NCBI RefSeq assembly: GCF_006742205.1 | Contig: NZ_AP019721.1 | Coordinates: forward strand, 1-64,000 | DNA from: Staphylococcus epidermidis | GTDB lineage: Bacteria > Bacillota > Bacilli > Staphylococcales > Staphylococcaceae | Direction: 5' to 3' | DNA: 64,000 nt | Shown here: piece by piece, positions 1 through 14,475 of the stretch | Layout of the letters: each line of letters opens with the position of its first letter | Position numbering within the stretch: position 1 is the first letter of the stretch | Notes under the pieces: model-generated | Told to the model about the DNA's origin: nothing | What the model saw: the letters and a program-made list of their open reading frames with translations, nothing else | The model's database searches: none | Position numbers and translations under genes: made by a program

Positions 1-1356
1 ATGTCAGAGAAAGAAATTTGGGATAAAGTTTTAGAAATTGCCCAGGAAAGAATTTCAAACACTAGTTATCAAACGTTCATAAAAGATACGCAACTCTACT
101 CACTTAAAAATGACGAAGCCATTATATTAGTAAGTCTGCCTTTCAATGCGAGTTGGCTTAATCAGCGATATTCAGAAATTATGCAGGCTATTATTTATGA
201 TGTCATCGGTTATGAAGTGAAACCACATTTTATTTCAGAAGATGAACTTGCATCCTACAACAATGTAAATACACAAGAAGTTCAAGAACCCCAAGTACAA
301 CATTCTTCTATAGATGATAAGACTTGGGGAAAAGAACAATTTAATATGCACAATACATTCGATACATTTGTCATTGGACCTGGTAACCGTTTCCCACATG
401 CTGCAAGTTTAGCTGTTGCAGAAGCACCGGCAGAAGCTTATAATCCATTATTTATATATGGAGGCGTAGGTCTAGGTAAAACACATTTAATGCATGCAAT
501 TGGGCATCATGTTCTTAGCAACAAACCTAATGCTAAAGTCATTTACACTTCTAGTGAGAAATTCACAAACGAATTTATTAAATCAATACGTGATAATGAA
601 ACTGAAGCATTTCGTGAAAAGTATCGTAAAATTGATGTTTTATTAATTGATGATATTCAATTCATTCAAAATAAAGAACAAACGCAAGAAGAGTTCTTCC
701 ATACTTTTAATGAATTACATCAAAATAATAAGCAAATCGTTATTTCAAGTGATCGTCCACCAAAAGAAATTGCTAAGCTGGAAGACCGTCTTCGCTCTCG
801 TTTTGAGTGGGGACTAATAGTTGATATCACGCCACCTGATTACGAAACAAGAATGGCAATATTACAAAAGAAAATTGAAGAAGAAAATCTTGATATTCCG
901 CCAGAAGCTTTGAATTACATCGCCAACCAAATTCAATCAAATATTCGTGAACTTGAAGGCGCATTAACTCGACTTTTAGCGTACTCCAAATTACAAGGAA
1001 AACCTATTACAACCGAACTCACTGCAGAAGCGTTAAAAGATATCATTCAGTCACCTAAGTCTAAAAAGATTACAATTCAAGATATCCAAAAGGTAGTTGG
1101 TCAGTATTATAGTGTAAGAATTGAAGATTTTAGTGCCAAAAAACGTACAAAGTCAATTGCTTACCCACGACAAATAGCTATGTATCTATCTAGAGAATTA
1201 ACTGATTTTTCATTACCTAAGATAGGTGAAGAATTTGGAGGTCGCGATCATACAACAGTTATCCATGCCCATGAAAAGATTGCAAATGATATCAAGTCTG
1301 ATCCTACATTTAAGCAAGAAGTAGAAAACTTAGAAAAAGAAATTAGAAATCAGTAA
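1..1356 (+). CDS. dnaA: Chromosomal replication initiator DnaA
   Basis: DnaA binds 9-mer DnaA boxes at oriC and, with ATP, forms the filament that melts the origin and loads the helicase. The 451-aa product has the four-domain plan: an N-terminal interaction domain (about 1-80), a variable linker (about 80-115), an AAA+ core and a C-terminal box-binding domain. The Walker A motif GGVGLGKTH lies near residue 155, Walker B LLIDDIQF near 215, and the DnaA signature [11 protein letters not shown] near 415. The window begins at the ATG, so promoter and RBS are not visible. oriC follows directly. The length equals what I recall for S. epidermidis (S. aureus 453). Very sure. Confidence 0.98.
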   Translation: MSEKEIWDKVLEIAQERISNTSYQTFIKDTQLYSLKNDEAIILVSLPFNASWLNQRYSEIMQAIIYDVIGYEVKPHFISEDELASYNNVNTQEVQEPQVQHSSIDDKTWGKEQFNMHNTFDTFVIGPGNRFPHAASLAVAEAPAEAYNPLFIYGGVGLGKTHLMHAIGHHVLSNKPNAKVIYTSSEKFTNEFIKSIRDNETEAFREKYRKIDVLLIDDIQFIQNKEQTQEEFFHTFNELHQNNKQIVISSDRPPKEIAKLEDRLRSRFEWGLIVDITPPDYETRMAILQKKIEEENLDIPPEALNYIANQIQSNIRELEGALTRLLAYSKLQGKPITTELTAEALKDIIQSPKSKKITIQDIQKVVGQYYSVRIEDFSAKKRTKSIAYPRQIAMYLSRELTDFSLPKIGEEFGGRDHTTVIHAHEKIANDIKSDPTFKQEVENLEKEIRNQ

Positions 1357-1664
1357 TGGGAAATAAATCCATATTGAATAAATTGAAAATTAGCAGATTG
1401 TAAACTGTCTTTTAGGGAATAATTACTATGTAAATCAATTCCTAAACACTTAAAAAGATGGGGAGTTGTCCCTCTGAATAACAATAGCAATTGTGGATAA
1501 TGTGAAAAAATAATACACAACATACACAGTTTATCCACATGTGTATAACTGTGCTATTCGTAAGTTTTTTAGACTTATCCACCAATCCACAGTGCCTACT
1601 ACTATTACTATGAATTTAAAACCTATATAATTATATATAAACGACTGGAAGGAGTTTAAATTTA
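1357..1664. other. oriC: Replication origin oriC (dnaA-dnaN spacer)
   Basis: This 308-bp spacer holds a cluster of DnaA boxes. Clear 9-mers are the reverse complement of TTATCCACA at 1492-1500, TTATCCACA at 1531-1539, TTATACACA in reverse at 1540-1548, TTATCCACC at 1575-1583 and a weaker CAATCCACA at 1583-1591. A run of CTA/TTA triplets at 1596-1610 matches the DnaA-trio of Firmicute unwinding regions (3'-GAT-5' on the other strand). An AT-rich stretch at 1611-1640 follows and is the likely duplex-unwinding element. The order boxes, trio, AT-rich DNA, dnaN is that of a basal bacterial unwinding system. The dnaN RBS (GGAAGGAG) lies just after. Confidence 0.9.
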
Positions 1665-2798
1665 ATGATGGAATTCACAATTAAAAGAGATTATTTTATT
1701 AATCAACTTAACGACACATTAAAGGCTATCTCACCTAGAACAACTTTACCGATTTTAACAGGTATCAAAATTGATGCTAAAGAAAATGAAGTCATTTTAA
1801 CTGGGTCAGATTCAGAAATATCAATAGAAATCACTATTCCAAAACAAGTTGATGGTGAAGAAATTGTTGAAATTACAGAAACAGGATCAGTTGTACTTCC
1901 TGGTCGTTTCTTCGTTGATATTATTAAAAAACTTCCTGGAAAAGAAGTTAAATTATCAACTAATGAACAATTCCAAACGTTAATAACATCAGGTCATTCA
2001 GAATTTAACTTAAGTGGACTAGATCCTGATCAATATCCATTATTACCTGAGGTATCACGAGATGACGCTATTCAATTGTCAGTTAAGGTACTAAAAAATA
2101 TCATTGCACAAACTAATTTTGCAGTGTCCACCTCAGAAACACGACCAGTACTTACTGGTGTGAACTGGCTTATACAAGATAATGAATTAATATGCACAGC
2201 AACAGATTCACACCGCTTAGCTGTAAGAAAATTACAGTTAGAAGATGAATCAGAAAATAAAAATGTCATCATTCCTGGTAAAGCTTTATCTGAATTAAAC
2301 AAAATTATGAGTGACAGCGACGAAGATATTGATATTTTCTTTGCTTCTAACCAAGTGTTATTCAGAGTGGGGAATATTAATTTCATCTCACGTTTACTTG
2401 AAGGTCATTATCCAGATACGACACGTTTATTCCCAGAAAATTATGAGATTAAATTAGGAATTAACAATGGAGACTTCTATCATGCAATTGATCGTGCATC
2501 TTTATTAGCACGTGAAGGTGGAAATAATGTTATTAAATTAAGTACAGGTAATGAATTAGTTGAACTTTCATCTACTTCTCCTGAAATTGGTACTGTTAAA
2601 GAAGAAGTTAACGCTAATGATGTAGAAGGCGGAAACTTGAAAATTTCTTTCAACTCAAAATACATGATGGATGCTTTAAAAGCCATTGATAATGATGAAG
2701 TAGAAGTAGAATTCTTTGGTACAATGAAACCATTTATCTTAAAACCAAAAGATGATGATTCTGTAACGCAATTAATTCTGCCTATTAGAACATATTAA
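1665..2798 (+). CDS. dnaN: DNA polymerase III beta sliding clamp
   Basis: DnaN forms the ring-shaped homodimer that tethers the replicative polymerase to DNA and serves as a docking platform for repair factors. At 377 aa it has the family length and three repeated clamp folds; the C-terminus ends in the conserved LPIRTY. Two adjacent ATGs (1665, 1668) follow the RBS GGAAGGAG; the first is used here, as in other staphylococci. It lies after oriC and is followed by a clear terminator, so dnaA and dnaN probably form one replication unit. Confidence 0.97.
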   Translation: MMEFTIKRDYFINQLNDTLKAISPRTTLPILTGIKIDAKENEVILTGSDSEISIEITIPKQVDGEEIVEITETGSVVLPGRFFVDIIKKLPGKEVKLSTNEQFQTLITSGHSEFNLSGLDPDQYPLLPEVSRDDAIQLSVKVLKNIIAQTNFAVSTSETRPVLTGVNWLIQDNELICTATDSHRLAVRKLQLEDESENKNVIIPGKALSELNKIMSDSDEDIDIFFASNQVLFRVGNINFISRLLEGHYPDTTRLFPENYEIKLGINNGDFYHAIDRASLLAREGGNNVIKLSTGNELVELSSTSPEIGTVKEEVNANDVEGGNLKISFNSKYMMDALKAIDNDEVEVEFFGTMKPFILKPKDDDSVTQLILPIRTY

Positions 2799-2850
2799 TA
2801 AAAATTAAAGTTACAATCGGATTAGATTGCTAAATCTCTTATACAAAGGA

Positions 2851-2880
2851 GCCTGTGCATTTGTTGCATAGGCTTTTTTA
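2851..2880 (+). terminator. Rho-independent terminator after dnaN
   Basis: An inverted repeat pairs GCCTGTGCA with TGCATAGGC around a short loop and runs into TTTTTTA. It lies about 50 nt after the dnaN stop. Confidence 0.8.
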
Positions 2881-3230
2881 TATTGATATCAAATCTCATT
2901 TCAAACATTCAAAGCTTAAAATAGACAAATGAGATAATTATCGTGAATGTAGAATTAATTTTAAATGTACTGAGCGCTTTTCAAAGCAATAATAAATATA
3001 TTTGAGTATTCAATTACCCTTGTGGAAAAAGTGTGCTAAAAACCACTTTAAATTTAAAATTCAGTGTAAGTTTTTAAAATGATTGTAAGTAAATTATAAA
3101 ATTTGTAGCAGCTTTTGATAAAATAAAATATATATCAAAGTAAACGATTTCATTCTTTATTTTAAATGAAATTCAAAGTAAAAAACGGTATAATATATTA
3201 ATGACACATATAGAAACGGAGTGAGAAATT
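2881..3230 (+). promoter_or_regulatory. AT-rich spacer with promoter for yaaA-recF-gyrB
   Basis: No gene is seen in this 350-bp AT-rich spacer. A TATAAT hexamer at 3189-3194 lies about 37 nt before the yaaA start and is a good -10 candidate. No convincing -35 hexamer is visible 17 bp further upstream. The GGAGTG before the TTG start is a workable RBS. Confidence 0.4.
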
Positions 3231-3463
3231 TTGGTTCAAGAAGTTGTTGTAGAAGGAAATATCACTTTAGGTCAATTTCTTAAAACTGAAGGAATCATAG
3301 AATCAGGTGGACAAGCTAAATGGTTTCTACAGGATTTTGAGGTTTTAATTAATGGACAACGTGAAACAAGACGTGGCAAAAAATTAGAACACAACGACCG
3401 CATTGATATTACAGATATCCCTGAAGATACGGGTTCCTTTTTAATCATCCATCAAGGTGAACA

Positions 3464-3467
<4 letters not shown>
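3231..3467 (+). CDS. yaaA: S4-domain protein YaaA
   Basis: This is a 78-aa single-domain S4 RNA-binding protein of the kind always found between dnaN and recF in Firmicutes. It is thought to bind structured RNA, perhaps during ribosome assembly; its exact role is not settled. The core ([17 protein letters not shown], then [20 protein letters not shown]) matches the S4 fold. Translation appears to start at TTG (3231) after GGAGTG, with no ATG nearby in frame. The stop overlaps the recF start by 4 bp, which points to coupled translation. Confidence 0.92.
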
Positions 3468-6521
<3,054 letters not shown>

Positions 6522-6557
6522 ACACTATGAACTGAACTTTTGAAGGAGGATCTCTTG

Positions 6558-9239
6558 ATGGCTGAATTACCTCAATCAAGAATTAATGAACGAAATATAA
6601 CCAGTGAAATGCGTGAATCATTCTTAGACTATGCTATGAGTGTTATCGTTTCTCGTGCATTACCTGATGTTAGAGACGGATTAAAGCCAGTACATCGTCG
6701 TATTCTTTATGGTTTAAATGAACAAGGTATGACGCCCGATAAACCTTATAAGAAATCTGCACGTATAGTCGGGGATGTCATGGGTAAATATCACCCTCAT
6801 GGTGATTCTTCAATTTATGAAGCAATGGTAAGAATGGCCCAAGACTTTAGTTATCGTTATCCACTTGTAGATGGTCAAGGTAACTTTGGCTCTATGGATG
6901 GTGACGGGGCAGCCGCAATGCGTTATACCGAAGCACGTATGACTAAAATAACATTAGAACTTTTACGTGATATCAACAAAGACACAATTGATTTTATTGA
7001 CAACTATGATGGTAATGAAAGAGAGCCGTCAGTCTTACCTGCACGTTTCCCTAACTTACTAGTAAATGGTGCGGCAGGAATTGCCGTAGGTATGGCTACA
7101 AATATTCCTCCCCACAATTTAACTGAAGTTATTGATGGTGTGCTCAGTTTAAGTAAGAATCCAGACATCACAATTAATGAGCTGATGGAAGACATCCAAG
7201 GTCCTGATTTTCCTACAGCCGGTTTAGTACTAGGGAAAAGTGGTATTCGTCGAGCTTATGAAACAGGTCGTGGGTCAATTCAAATGCGTTCTCGTGCTGA
7301 AATAGAAGAACGTGGTGGTGGCCGTCAACGTATTGTCGTAACGGAAATACCTTTCCAAGTCAATAAAGCGCGTATGATTGAAAAAATCGCAGAGTTAGTT
7401 AGAGATAAGAAAATCGACGGTATTACAGATTTACGTGATGAAACAAGTTTGCGTACAGGTGTAAGAGTAGTTATTGATGTACGTAAAGATGCAAATGCGA
7501 GTGTTATTTTAAATAATTTATATAAACAAACTCCATTACAAACATCATTTGGTGTGAATATGATTGCTTTAGTGAATGGTAGACCTAAACTAATCAATTT
7601 AAAAGAAGCACTTATCCATTACTTAGAACACCAAAAAACAGTGGTTAGACGACGTACTGAATATAATCTTAAAAAAGCAAGAGACCGTGCCCATATTCTA
7701 GAAGGTTTACGAATAGCACTAGATCATATTGATGAAATTATCACAACAATTCGTGAATCGGACACTGATAAAATTGCGATGGCAAGTTTACAAGAGCGTT
7801 TTAAACTAACTGAACGTCAAGCTCAAGCAATTTTAGATATGCGTTTAAGACGTTTAACTGGATTAGAAAGAGATAAAATAGAATCTGAGTATAATGAACT
7901 TCTAGAATATATTAAAGAGTTAGAAGAGATTTTAGCTGATGAAGAAGTACTATTACAATTAGTTCGTGATGAATTGACTGAAATTAAAGAACGTTTCGGC
8001 GATGAACGTCGCACTGAAATTCAATTAGGTGGTCTAGAAGATCTTGAAGATGAAGACTTAATCCCTGAAGAACAAATTGTTATTACATTAAGTCATAATA
8101 ACTATATTAAACGTTTACCAGTATCTACATATCGTTCTCAAAATCGTGGTGGTCGTGGCATACAAGGTATGAACACGTTGGATGAGGACTTCGTTAGTCA
8201 ATTGGTAACAATGAGTACACATGATCATGTTCTGTTCTTTACGAATAAAGGTCGTGTATATAAACTCAAAGGTTATGAAGTTCCTGAGTTGTCACGTCAA
8301 TCCAAAGGCATACCTATTATTAATGCGATTGAACTCGAAAATGACGAAACAATAAGTACGATGATTGCAGTTAAAGACCTTGAAAGTGAAGAAGATTATC
8401 TCGTATTCGCGACAAAACAAGGTATCGTTAAACGTTCATCATTAAGTAACTTCTCCCGTATTAACAAAAACGGTAAAATTGCAATTAACTTTAAAGAAGA
8501 TGATGAATTAATTGCAGTACGTCTAACAACAGGTAATGAAGATATTCTTATTGGAACTGCACATGCATCATTAATTAGATTTTCTGAATCTACATTACGC
8601 CCATTAGGCCGTACAGCAGCAGGTGTGAAAGGTATTTCTCTACGTGAAGGGGATACTGTCGTTGGTCTTGATGTTGCAGATTCAGAAAGTGAAGATGAAG
8701 TATTAGTAGTTACTGAAAATGGTTACGGTAAACGTACACCTGTTAGCGAATATCGTTTATCAAATCGTGGTGGTAAAGGAATCAAAACTGCGACAATTAC
8801 CGAGCGTAATGGTAACATCGTTTGTATCACAACTGTAACCGGTGAAGAGGATTTAATGGTTGTAACTAACGCTGGTGTTATTATTCGTCTTGACGTTCAT
8901 GATATTTCTCAAAATGGACGTGCAGCACAAGGTGTACGCCTTATGAAACTCGGAGATGGTCAATTTGTTTCTACTGTTGCTAAAGTAAACGAAGAAGACG
9001 ATAATGAGGAAAATGCAGATGAAGCGCAACAATCTACTACTACTGAAACAGCAGATGTAGAAGAGGTAGTGGATGATCAGACACCAGGCAATGCGATTCA
9101 TACAGAAGGTGATGCAGAAATGGAATCTGTAGAATCTCCTGAAAATGATGATCGTATTGATATCAGACAAGATTTTATGGATAGAGTGAATGAAGATATC
9201 GAGAGTGCTTCAGATAATGAAGAAGATAGTGATGAATAA
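6558..9239 (+). CDS. gyrA: DNA gyrase subunit A
   Basis: GyrA is the DNA-cleaving and wrapping subunit of gyrase. The start is the ATG at 6558, after a strong AAGGAGG at 6543-6549, giving 893 aa. The catalytic tyrosine is Y123 (AAMRYTEAR). The quinolone-determining region reads [10 protein letters not shown], so S84 and E88 are the susceptible residues. The C-terminal beta-pinwheel carries the GyrA box [10 protein letters not shown] near 535. The last 70 residues are a very acidic tail rich in E and D, as in other staphylococci. Only about 36 nt separate gyrB and gyrA. Confidence 0.97.
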   Translation: MAELPQSRINERNITSEMRESFLDYAMSVIVSRALPDVRDGLKPVHRRILYGLNEQGMTPDKPYKKSARIVGDVMGKYHPHGDSSIYEAMVRMAQDFSYRYPLVDGQGNFGSMDGDGAAAMRYTEARMTKITLELLRDINKDTIDFIDNYDGNEREPSVLPARFPNLLVNGAAGIAVGMATNIPPHNLTEVIDGVLSLSKNPDITINELMEDIQGPDFPTAGLVLGKSGIRRAYETGRGSIQMRSRAEIEERGGGRQRIVVTEIPFQVNKARMIEKIAELVRDKKIDGITDLRDETSLRTGVRVVIDVRKDANASVILNNLYKQTPLQTSFGVNMIALVNGRPKLINLKEALIHYLEHQKTVVRRRTEYNLKKARDRAHILEGLRIALDHIDEIITTIRESDTDKIAMASLQERFKLTERQAQAILDMRLRRLTGLERDKIESEYNELLEYIKELEEILADEEVLLQLVRDELTEIKERFGDERRTEIQLGGLEDLEDEDLIPEEQIVITLSHNNYIKRLPVSTYRSQNRGGRGIQGMNTLDEDFVSQLVTMSTHDHVLFFTNKGRVYKLKGYEVPELSRQSKGIPIINAIELENDETISTMIAVKDLESEEDYLVFATKQGIVKRSSLSNFSRINKNGKIAINFKEDDELIAVRLTTGNEDILIGTAHASLIRFSESTLRPLGRTAAGVKGISLREGDTVVGLDVADSESEDEVLVVTENGYGKRTPVSEYRLSNRGGKGIKTATITERNGNIVCITTVTGEEDLMVVTNAGVIIRLDVHDISQNGRAAQGVRLMKLGDGQFVSTVAKVNEEDDNEENADEAQQSTTTETADVEEVVDDQTPGNAIHTEGDAEMESVESPENDDRIDIRQDFMDRVNEDIESASDNEEDSDE

Positions 9240-9398
9240 TTAAAAAGGGAGTAAGACAGAAACATAGGGTTCGTTGTTCTGCCCGTAACTCTTAATTAAA
9301 CTATCTGTAGATTTTATGAACAAAAGTTTATATAGGGAAGTCGGACTAGAGTTGTAATGAGGTTATTTTCTAACTCAGTCATCGACGTCCAATACGCT
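9240..9398. other. Spacer with imperfect hairpin after gyrA
   Basis: No gene is seen. The start of the spacer (about 9249-9292) forms an imperfect hairpin pairing GAGTAAGACAGAA with TTCTGCCCGTAACTC. It resembles the GGGA-GACAGAA intergenic motif scattered through staphylococcal genomes. A related GTAGGAC-type hairpin occurs at 23692-23741. Confidence 0.35.
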
Positions 9399-9436
9399 AA
9401 AATGCATGAGACATAGCTATGTCTCATGCATTTTTT
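9399..9436 (+). terminator. Perfect-palindrome terminator after gyrA
   Basis: A 36-bp perfect palindrome (AAAATGCATGAGACATAG and its exact reverse complement) ends in TTTTTT. Because it is A-rich at one end and T-rich at the other, it could stop transcription from both gyrA and the oppositely oriented nnrD. Confidence 0.85.
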
Positions 9437-9523
9437 AATTTCTTGTTTATATTAAATTGATTTGTCCTTTATAACCTCTGTAGCACCATACATTGAGGAT
9501 AAATGAATAATCATTTCCATACA

Positions 9524-9553
9524 TTTAGACCCCCTTCAATAGAGGGTGTCTAA
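9524..9553 (-). terminator. Hairpin downstream of nnrD
   Basis: An inverted repeat (TTTAGAC-CCCCTTC paired with GAGGG-TGTCTAAA) lies about 80 nt after the nnrD stop on the minus strand. It is a possible terminator; the T-run is weak. Confidence 0.45.
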
Positions 9554-9631
9554 AATATAACTGTCTCTTTCAACAATGTTCTTTCTCAATTTACCACTAC
9601 TGATAAACACAGTAATTAATTCTGATATCTG

Positions 9632-10447
9632 TTAACCTTCAAGTTGTTTCATCACATACGGTATTTCACTAATTAGACGTGAAGGTGGAACAACATACAT
9701 TGTGTCAGATAATTTTTCACCGATAAAACTATGCATGTAAGTTGCACTTGTAACAGCTTCTTTAAAATTATCAAATTGGCCTACGAAGCTTGTAATCATG
9801 CCCGCAAGTGTATCACCCATACCACCTGTAGCCATAGCAGGTGTGCCAATAGGTAATTTATAGACATCATCATTGCAGAAATAGATTTCCGTACCATGTT
9901 GTTTTAATACTACTGTCGCGCCAATACGTTCTACCGCTTCAAGGTTACGTTCATATGTCTGTTCTTCAATAGGTATACCGCTCAAACGCTCCCATTCCTT
10001 TTGATGTGGGGTGAATATAACACGACATGTAGGAATTTGAGGTTTTAACTTACTGAATATTGTTATAGCATCTCCGTCAACAATTAAATTTTGATGTGGT
10101 TGTATATTTTGAAGTAAAAACGTGATGGCATTATTACCTTTGAAATCTACTCCAAGACCTGGACCGATAAGGATACTATCAGTTGCTTCAATCATTTTCG
10201 TAAGCATTTTAGTATCATTAATATCTATAACCATCGCCTCAGGACAACGAGAATGTAGCGCAGCATGATTATTTGGGTGTGTTGCTACAGTAATGAGCCC
10301 ACTTCCACTATAAACGCAAGCGCGTGCAGCAAGCATGATTGCGCCACCCATATTGGCTGATCCACCGATTAATAAAATTTTACCATAGTCACCTTTATGT
10401 GTTTCGTCTTTTCTTATAGGAATATTAACAGAATCTAACGTTTTCAT
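9632..10447 (-). CDS. nnrD: ADP-dependent NAD(P)H-hydrate dehydratase
   Basis: This enzyme repairs hydrated NADH and NADPH, dehydrating the S-form at the cost of ADP. The product has the YjeF C-terminal/ribokinase-like fold: KILLIGGSANMGGAIMLAARA near residue 25, the central IGPGLGVD, PHQKEWERL, and the nucleotide-site signature ATGGMGDTLAGM near 210. The start is placed at the ATG at 10447 because GGGAGG lies 9-10 nt upstream; an upstream ATG is part of that RBS region. The staphylococcal hutH gene that often follows in S. aureus is absent here. The gene stands alone between terminators. Confidence 0.92.
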   Translation of the reverse strand: MKTLDSVNIPIRKDETHKGDYGKILLIGGSANMGGAIMLAARACVYSGSGLITVATHPNNHAALHSRCPEAMVIDINDTKMLTKMIEATDSILIGPGLGVDFKGNNAITFLLQNIQPHQNLIVDGDAITIFSKLKPQIPTCRVIFTPHQKEWERLSGIPIEEQTYERNLEAVERIGATVVLKQHGTEIYFCNDDVYKLPIGTPAMATGGMGDTLAGMITSFVGQFDNFKEAVTSATYMHSFIGEKLSDTMYVVPPSRLISEIPYVMKQLEG

Positions 10448-10947
10448 AACGATATAACCTCCCATAACATGTTATTTCTTAAAATGTTGTAAGTCTTATG
10501 TTTGCTTTTATTTCACGAATCTTTTTATTTATTTCAAACAATTGTTTACATGTGATTTTAAATCATCTCTTCTAAATACAATTAAGAATACTATACCTGT
10601 ATCTGACATTCGTCAATAGTTAAATGAAACTCTATTCACATCGTCATGTATCATTCATTATTTTAGTAGACTGATAGCATAATGTAGCAGTTTTATTTAT
10701 TTAATTAAAAATATTAAATGGAAATAGAACGTAAGGTGACATTACAAGCAGTTAATTATAATAATGTTGAAATTCTCCCGCCTCTCATCCGAGAAAATTT
10801 GTATGTATATCGTCACAATGTATCTACTATTACACAGAACAAAATATTTAGTTTCAACAAGTTGTAGAAGCGGGACACTAATTATTTAAAAAGTGTTGCA
10901 TATAAGCTCATCTAAATATGACGTAATTGTTGCAAATTTAAAATAAC

Positions 10948-10976
10948 TTGAAATGTGATAATGACTTTGCTATATT
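10948..10976 (+). promoter_or_regulatory. Promoter of serS T-box transcript
   Basis: TTGAAA at 10948-10953 and TATATT at 10971-10976 are spaced by 17 bp and precede the T-box leader by a few nucleotides. The region 10448-10947 upstream shows no supportable gene. Confidence 0.6.
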
Positions 10977-10982
10977 AAAATT

Positions 10983-12578
<1,596 letters not shown>

Positions 12579-12622
12579 TCATATAAACTTAACTAGATGA
12601 TTACAATATTAAAAAGTTATTT

Positions 12623-12663
12623 AACTGTCGATAAGATTCTATAAACTTATCGACAGTTTTTTA
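12623..12663 (+). terminator. Terminator after serS
   Basis: AACTGTCGATAAG pairs with CTTATCGACAGTT around a 10-nt loop, followed by TTTTT. Confidence 0.85.
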
Positions 12664-12779
12664 ATATATAAAGGCGAAATTGGTATTTTTATATTCAATT
12701 AGGGATGGATGTCTAAAATAGTTTAAAATGATTTTCACGATTTAAAATACTGGTATAAAAGCGATTTTATAGATACGGT

Positions 12780-12795
12780 TGTCTGACGTCACACA
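12780..12795. promoter_or_regulatory. TGACGTCA dyad, left copy near hlb
   Basis: TGTCTGACGTCACACA is a dyad with the pattern TGTNTGACGTCANACA. A second copy lies at 14375-14390, on the other side of hlb and in the opposite sense: both carry TTTAGACAT just outside. The 12664-13017 spacer around it holds no gene. A transcription-factor site is one reading; terminal repeats of a decayed element are another. Confidence 0.4.
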
Positions 12796-13017
12796 AACGA
12801 ATGTCTAAAAAATAGTGAATATTTATTGTCATAGATTGAGTTATAAAATCATGAAAATAGTACATGAAATAGCAAGTATTTATCTTTTAGATAACGCCTG
12901 TAAAAATATAAAATAGTGGAAATTGATTTTTTAAACGTTATCATTCATATTCAAAATATTTAACTTAGTTTGTCAAACAACGTTTATTTTTATATAACCA
13001 TAAAATAATATCATAAA

Positions 13018-13064
13018 GAAGCTATATGAAATTCGAAGTATAATGCCAATGTTTCATATAGCTC
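13018..13064 (-). terminator. Hairpin downstream of hlb
   Basis: On the minus strand AGCTATATGAAA pairs with TTTCATATAGCT around a loop of about 22 nt, about 45 nt after the hlb stop. The T-rich tail is loose, so it is a probable but not certain terminator. Confidence 0.55.
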
Positions 13065-13108
13065 CTATTCTAAATATTAAAATTTAATAATTAAATGTAT
13101 CAATCGTC

Positions 13109-14113
13109 CTATTCATTTGATGCATAGCCTGAGAGTGGGTAATGATCTGAGTAATCATTGTATTTGTATGTTTTTCCCCAAGATTTCACGGACCATTCTG
13201 GTGACTTCACTCTATGTGTATCATTATGCCATGAGCTTGGTTGTGCATGGTCACGATCTAATAAAATATAATCTAAGTGTTGAGGTTCTAATTTAGGATA
13301 ATTATATTTCGCAATACTATTACTGCTAGTATCCCAACTATATGCATTACCATCGAATTGAGTAGGTAATGAAACATTTAAGTTATTTGCCATTTGTTGA
13401 TATTCATCTGAATCTTTAATGACATTTAAGTCACCACCGATATAGACGGGTTCATTTTTAGGGATATTCTTGTCTTTTATAAACTGTTTAATTTCACTCA
13501 TTTGACTCTGTCTAATGTCTTTATCTTTTCCTTTAAAGCATGTTGGATCTTCAGCTTGTAGATGTGTTCCGATAATATGGTGGTATTTGCCATTCTTATT
13601 AATTTTAATGTAGGCAAAGCCTTTATTACCTGCCATATCAGCCCCACAACCTTTTTTATAAATATGTTGTTCTTGTTGTACGATAGGCCATTTACTCACA
13701 ATACCAACGCCACCACTTACTTTTTTAATTTTTCTATAAGTACCAGAAGTATTTTGCCAACCTTCTGTACCTTTACCAACGATAGGTGTTTGATAAGGGT
13801 ACTGTGAATGTAGACGTGTTGACAATCTTTTTGAAGCTTTTTTATCAAATAATTCATTTAGAATCACGACATCTTGATTTTGAATGTAATCTGCTTTTGA
13901 AATTAAATCAGCGCGCTGAGATTGTCCCCAATTAGGGTAGATAGCAGTAGGTAAGAAATACACGTTATGTGTAGTGATTTTAAGACTGTCTTTAAAATCA
14001 CGTTCACTCGCATATGTGATAGTCGAAAATACTAAAAATAAACTACTTAAAACCAACAAAGTAGTTAGTATACATTTACGTTGCCAATTCAATATTGTTA
14101 CACCTCGTTTCAT
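13109..14113 (-). CDS. hlb: Secreted sphingomyelinase C (beta-haemolysin)
   Basis: This neutral sphingomyelinase hydrolyses sphingomyelin in host membranes to ceramide and phosphocholine. The 334-aa precursor has a signal peptide (charged start, hydrophobic residues about 15-33, likely cleavage after TYA near 35). The mature part has the DNase I-like/exonuclease-endonuclease-phosphatase fold: THNVYFLP, the metal-binding glutamate in LNELFD, the cysteine pair framed by KGCGAD and DPTCFKG, GTHLQAED, GGDLNV, LDYILLD, and the catalytic SDHYP at the C-terminus. Length and motifs agree with a full, active enzyme, unlike phage-disrupted hlb in many S. aureus. The start is at 14113; it is divergent to azlC. 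Confidence 0.93.
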   Translation of the reverse strand: MKRGVTILNWQRKCILTTLLVLSSLFLVFSTITYASERDFKDSLKITTHNVYFLPTAIYPNWGQSQRADLISKADYIQNQDVVILNELFDKKASKRLSTRLHSQYPYQTPIVGKGTEGWQNTSGTYRKIKKVSGGVGIVSKWPIVQQEQHIYKKGCGADMAGNKGFAYIKINKNGKYHHIIGTHLQAEDPTCFKGKDKDIRQSQMSEIKQFIKDKNIPKNEPVYIGGDLNVIKDSDEYQQMANNLNVSLPTQFDGNAYSWDTSSNSIAKYNYPKLEPQHLDYILLDRDHAQPSSWHNDTHRVKSPEWSVKSWGKTYKYNDYSDHYPLSGYASNE

Positions 14114-14369
14114 TTGATGGTGTGATTATATCAAACAAAATTAAGTATCTTTTGAAAATTACTATTTCTAAATAAAATTTTAATAAAAAATTAAAAATCA
14201 ATGATGTTTTAAAGAGTTGCAAAAGTTCAGTAACTATTATTTTTTGATAATTTTTAAAAGTAATGTTGTAAACATTTTGATTTTAAAGCTAAAAGTTAAA
14301 AAGAGGGTCTAAAAATAAGAAAGAAAATTCTGAAAAATAAAACCTTTACATATTAACTTCTTTAGACAT

Positions 14370-14395
14370 CGGTATGTATGACGTCACACATACCG
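14370..14395. promoter_or_regulatory. 26-bp near-perfect dyad between hlb and azlC
   Basis: Arms of 13 bp centred on GACGTC (GGTATGTATGAC facing GTCACACATACC) match with one mismatch. The core TGTATGACGTCACACA at 14375-14390 repeats the motif seen at 12780-12795. It lies about 85 bp upstream of azlC and 255 bp upstream of the divergent hlb. No other gene is seen in 14114-14475. It is an attractive operator for a dimeric regulator, but the regulator is unknown. Confidence 0.5.
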
Positions 14396-14475
14396 GTCTT
14401 TAAATATATTGAATAAAATAATTAAGTGTATTAGACTGATTTTATTATTTTATTGGAGAGACTGGGGATGATAAT

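Noticed and set aside
1350..1538. 62-aa minus-strand frame across oriC
   Set aside because: It covers DnaA boxes, lacks an RBS and is explained by the origin sequence.
6800..6830. Quinolone-resistance mutation in gyrA
   Set aside because: The region reads [10 protein letters not shown] with S84 and E88, the susceptible residues.
10718..10867. 49-aa plus-strand frame between nnrD and serS (MEIERKVTLQAVNYNNVEIL...)
   Set aside because: No RBS, no recognisable family, and it lies in a spacer upstream of the serS promoter; most likely chance or an old remnant.
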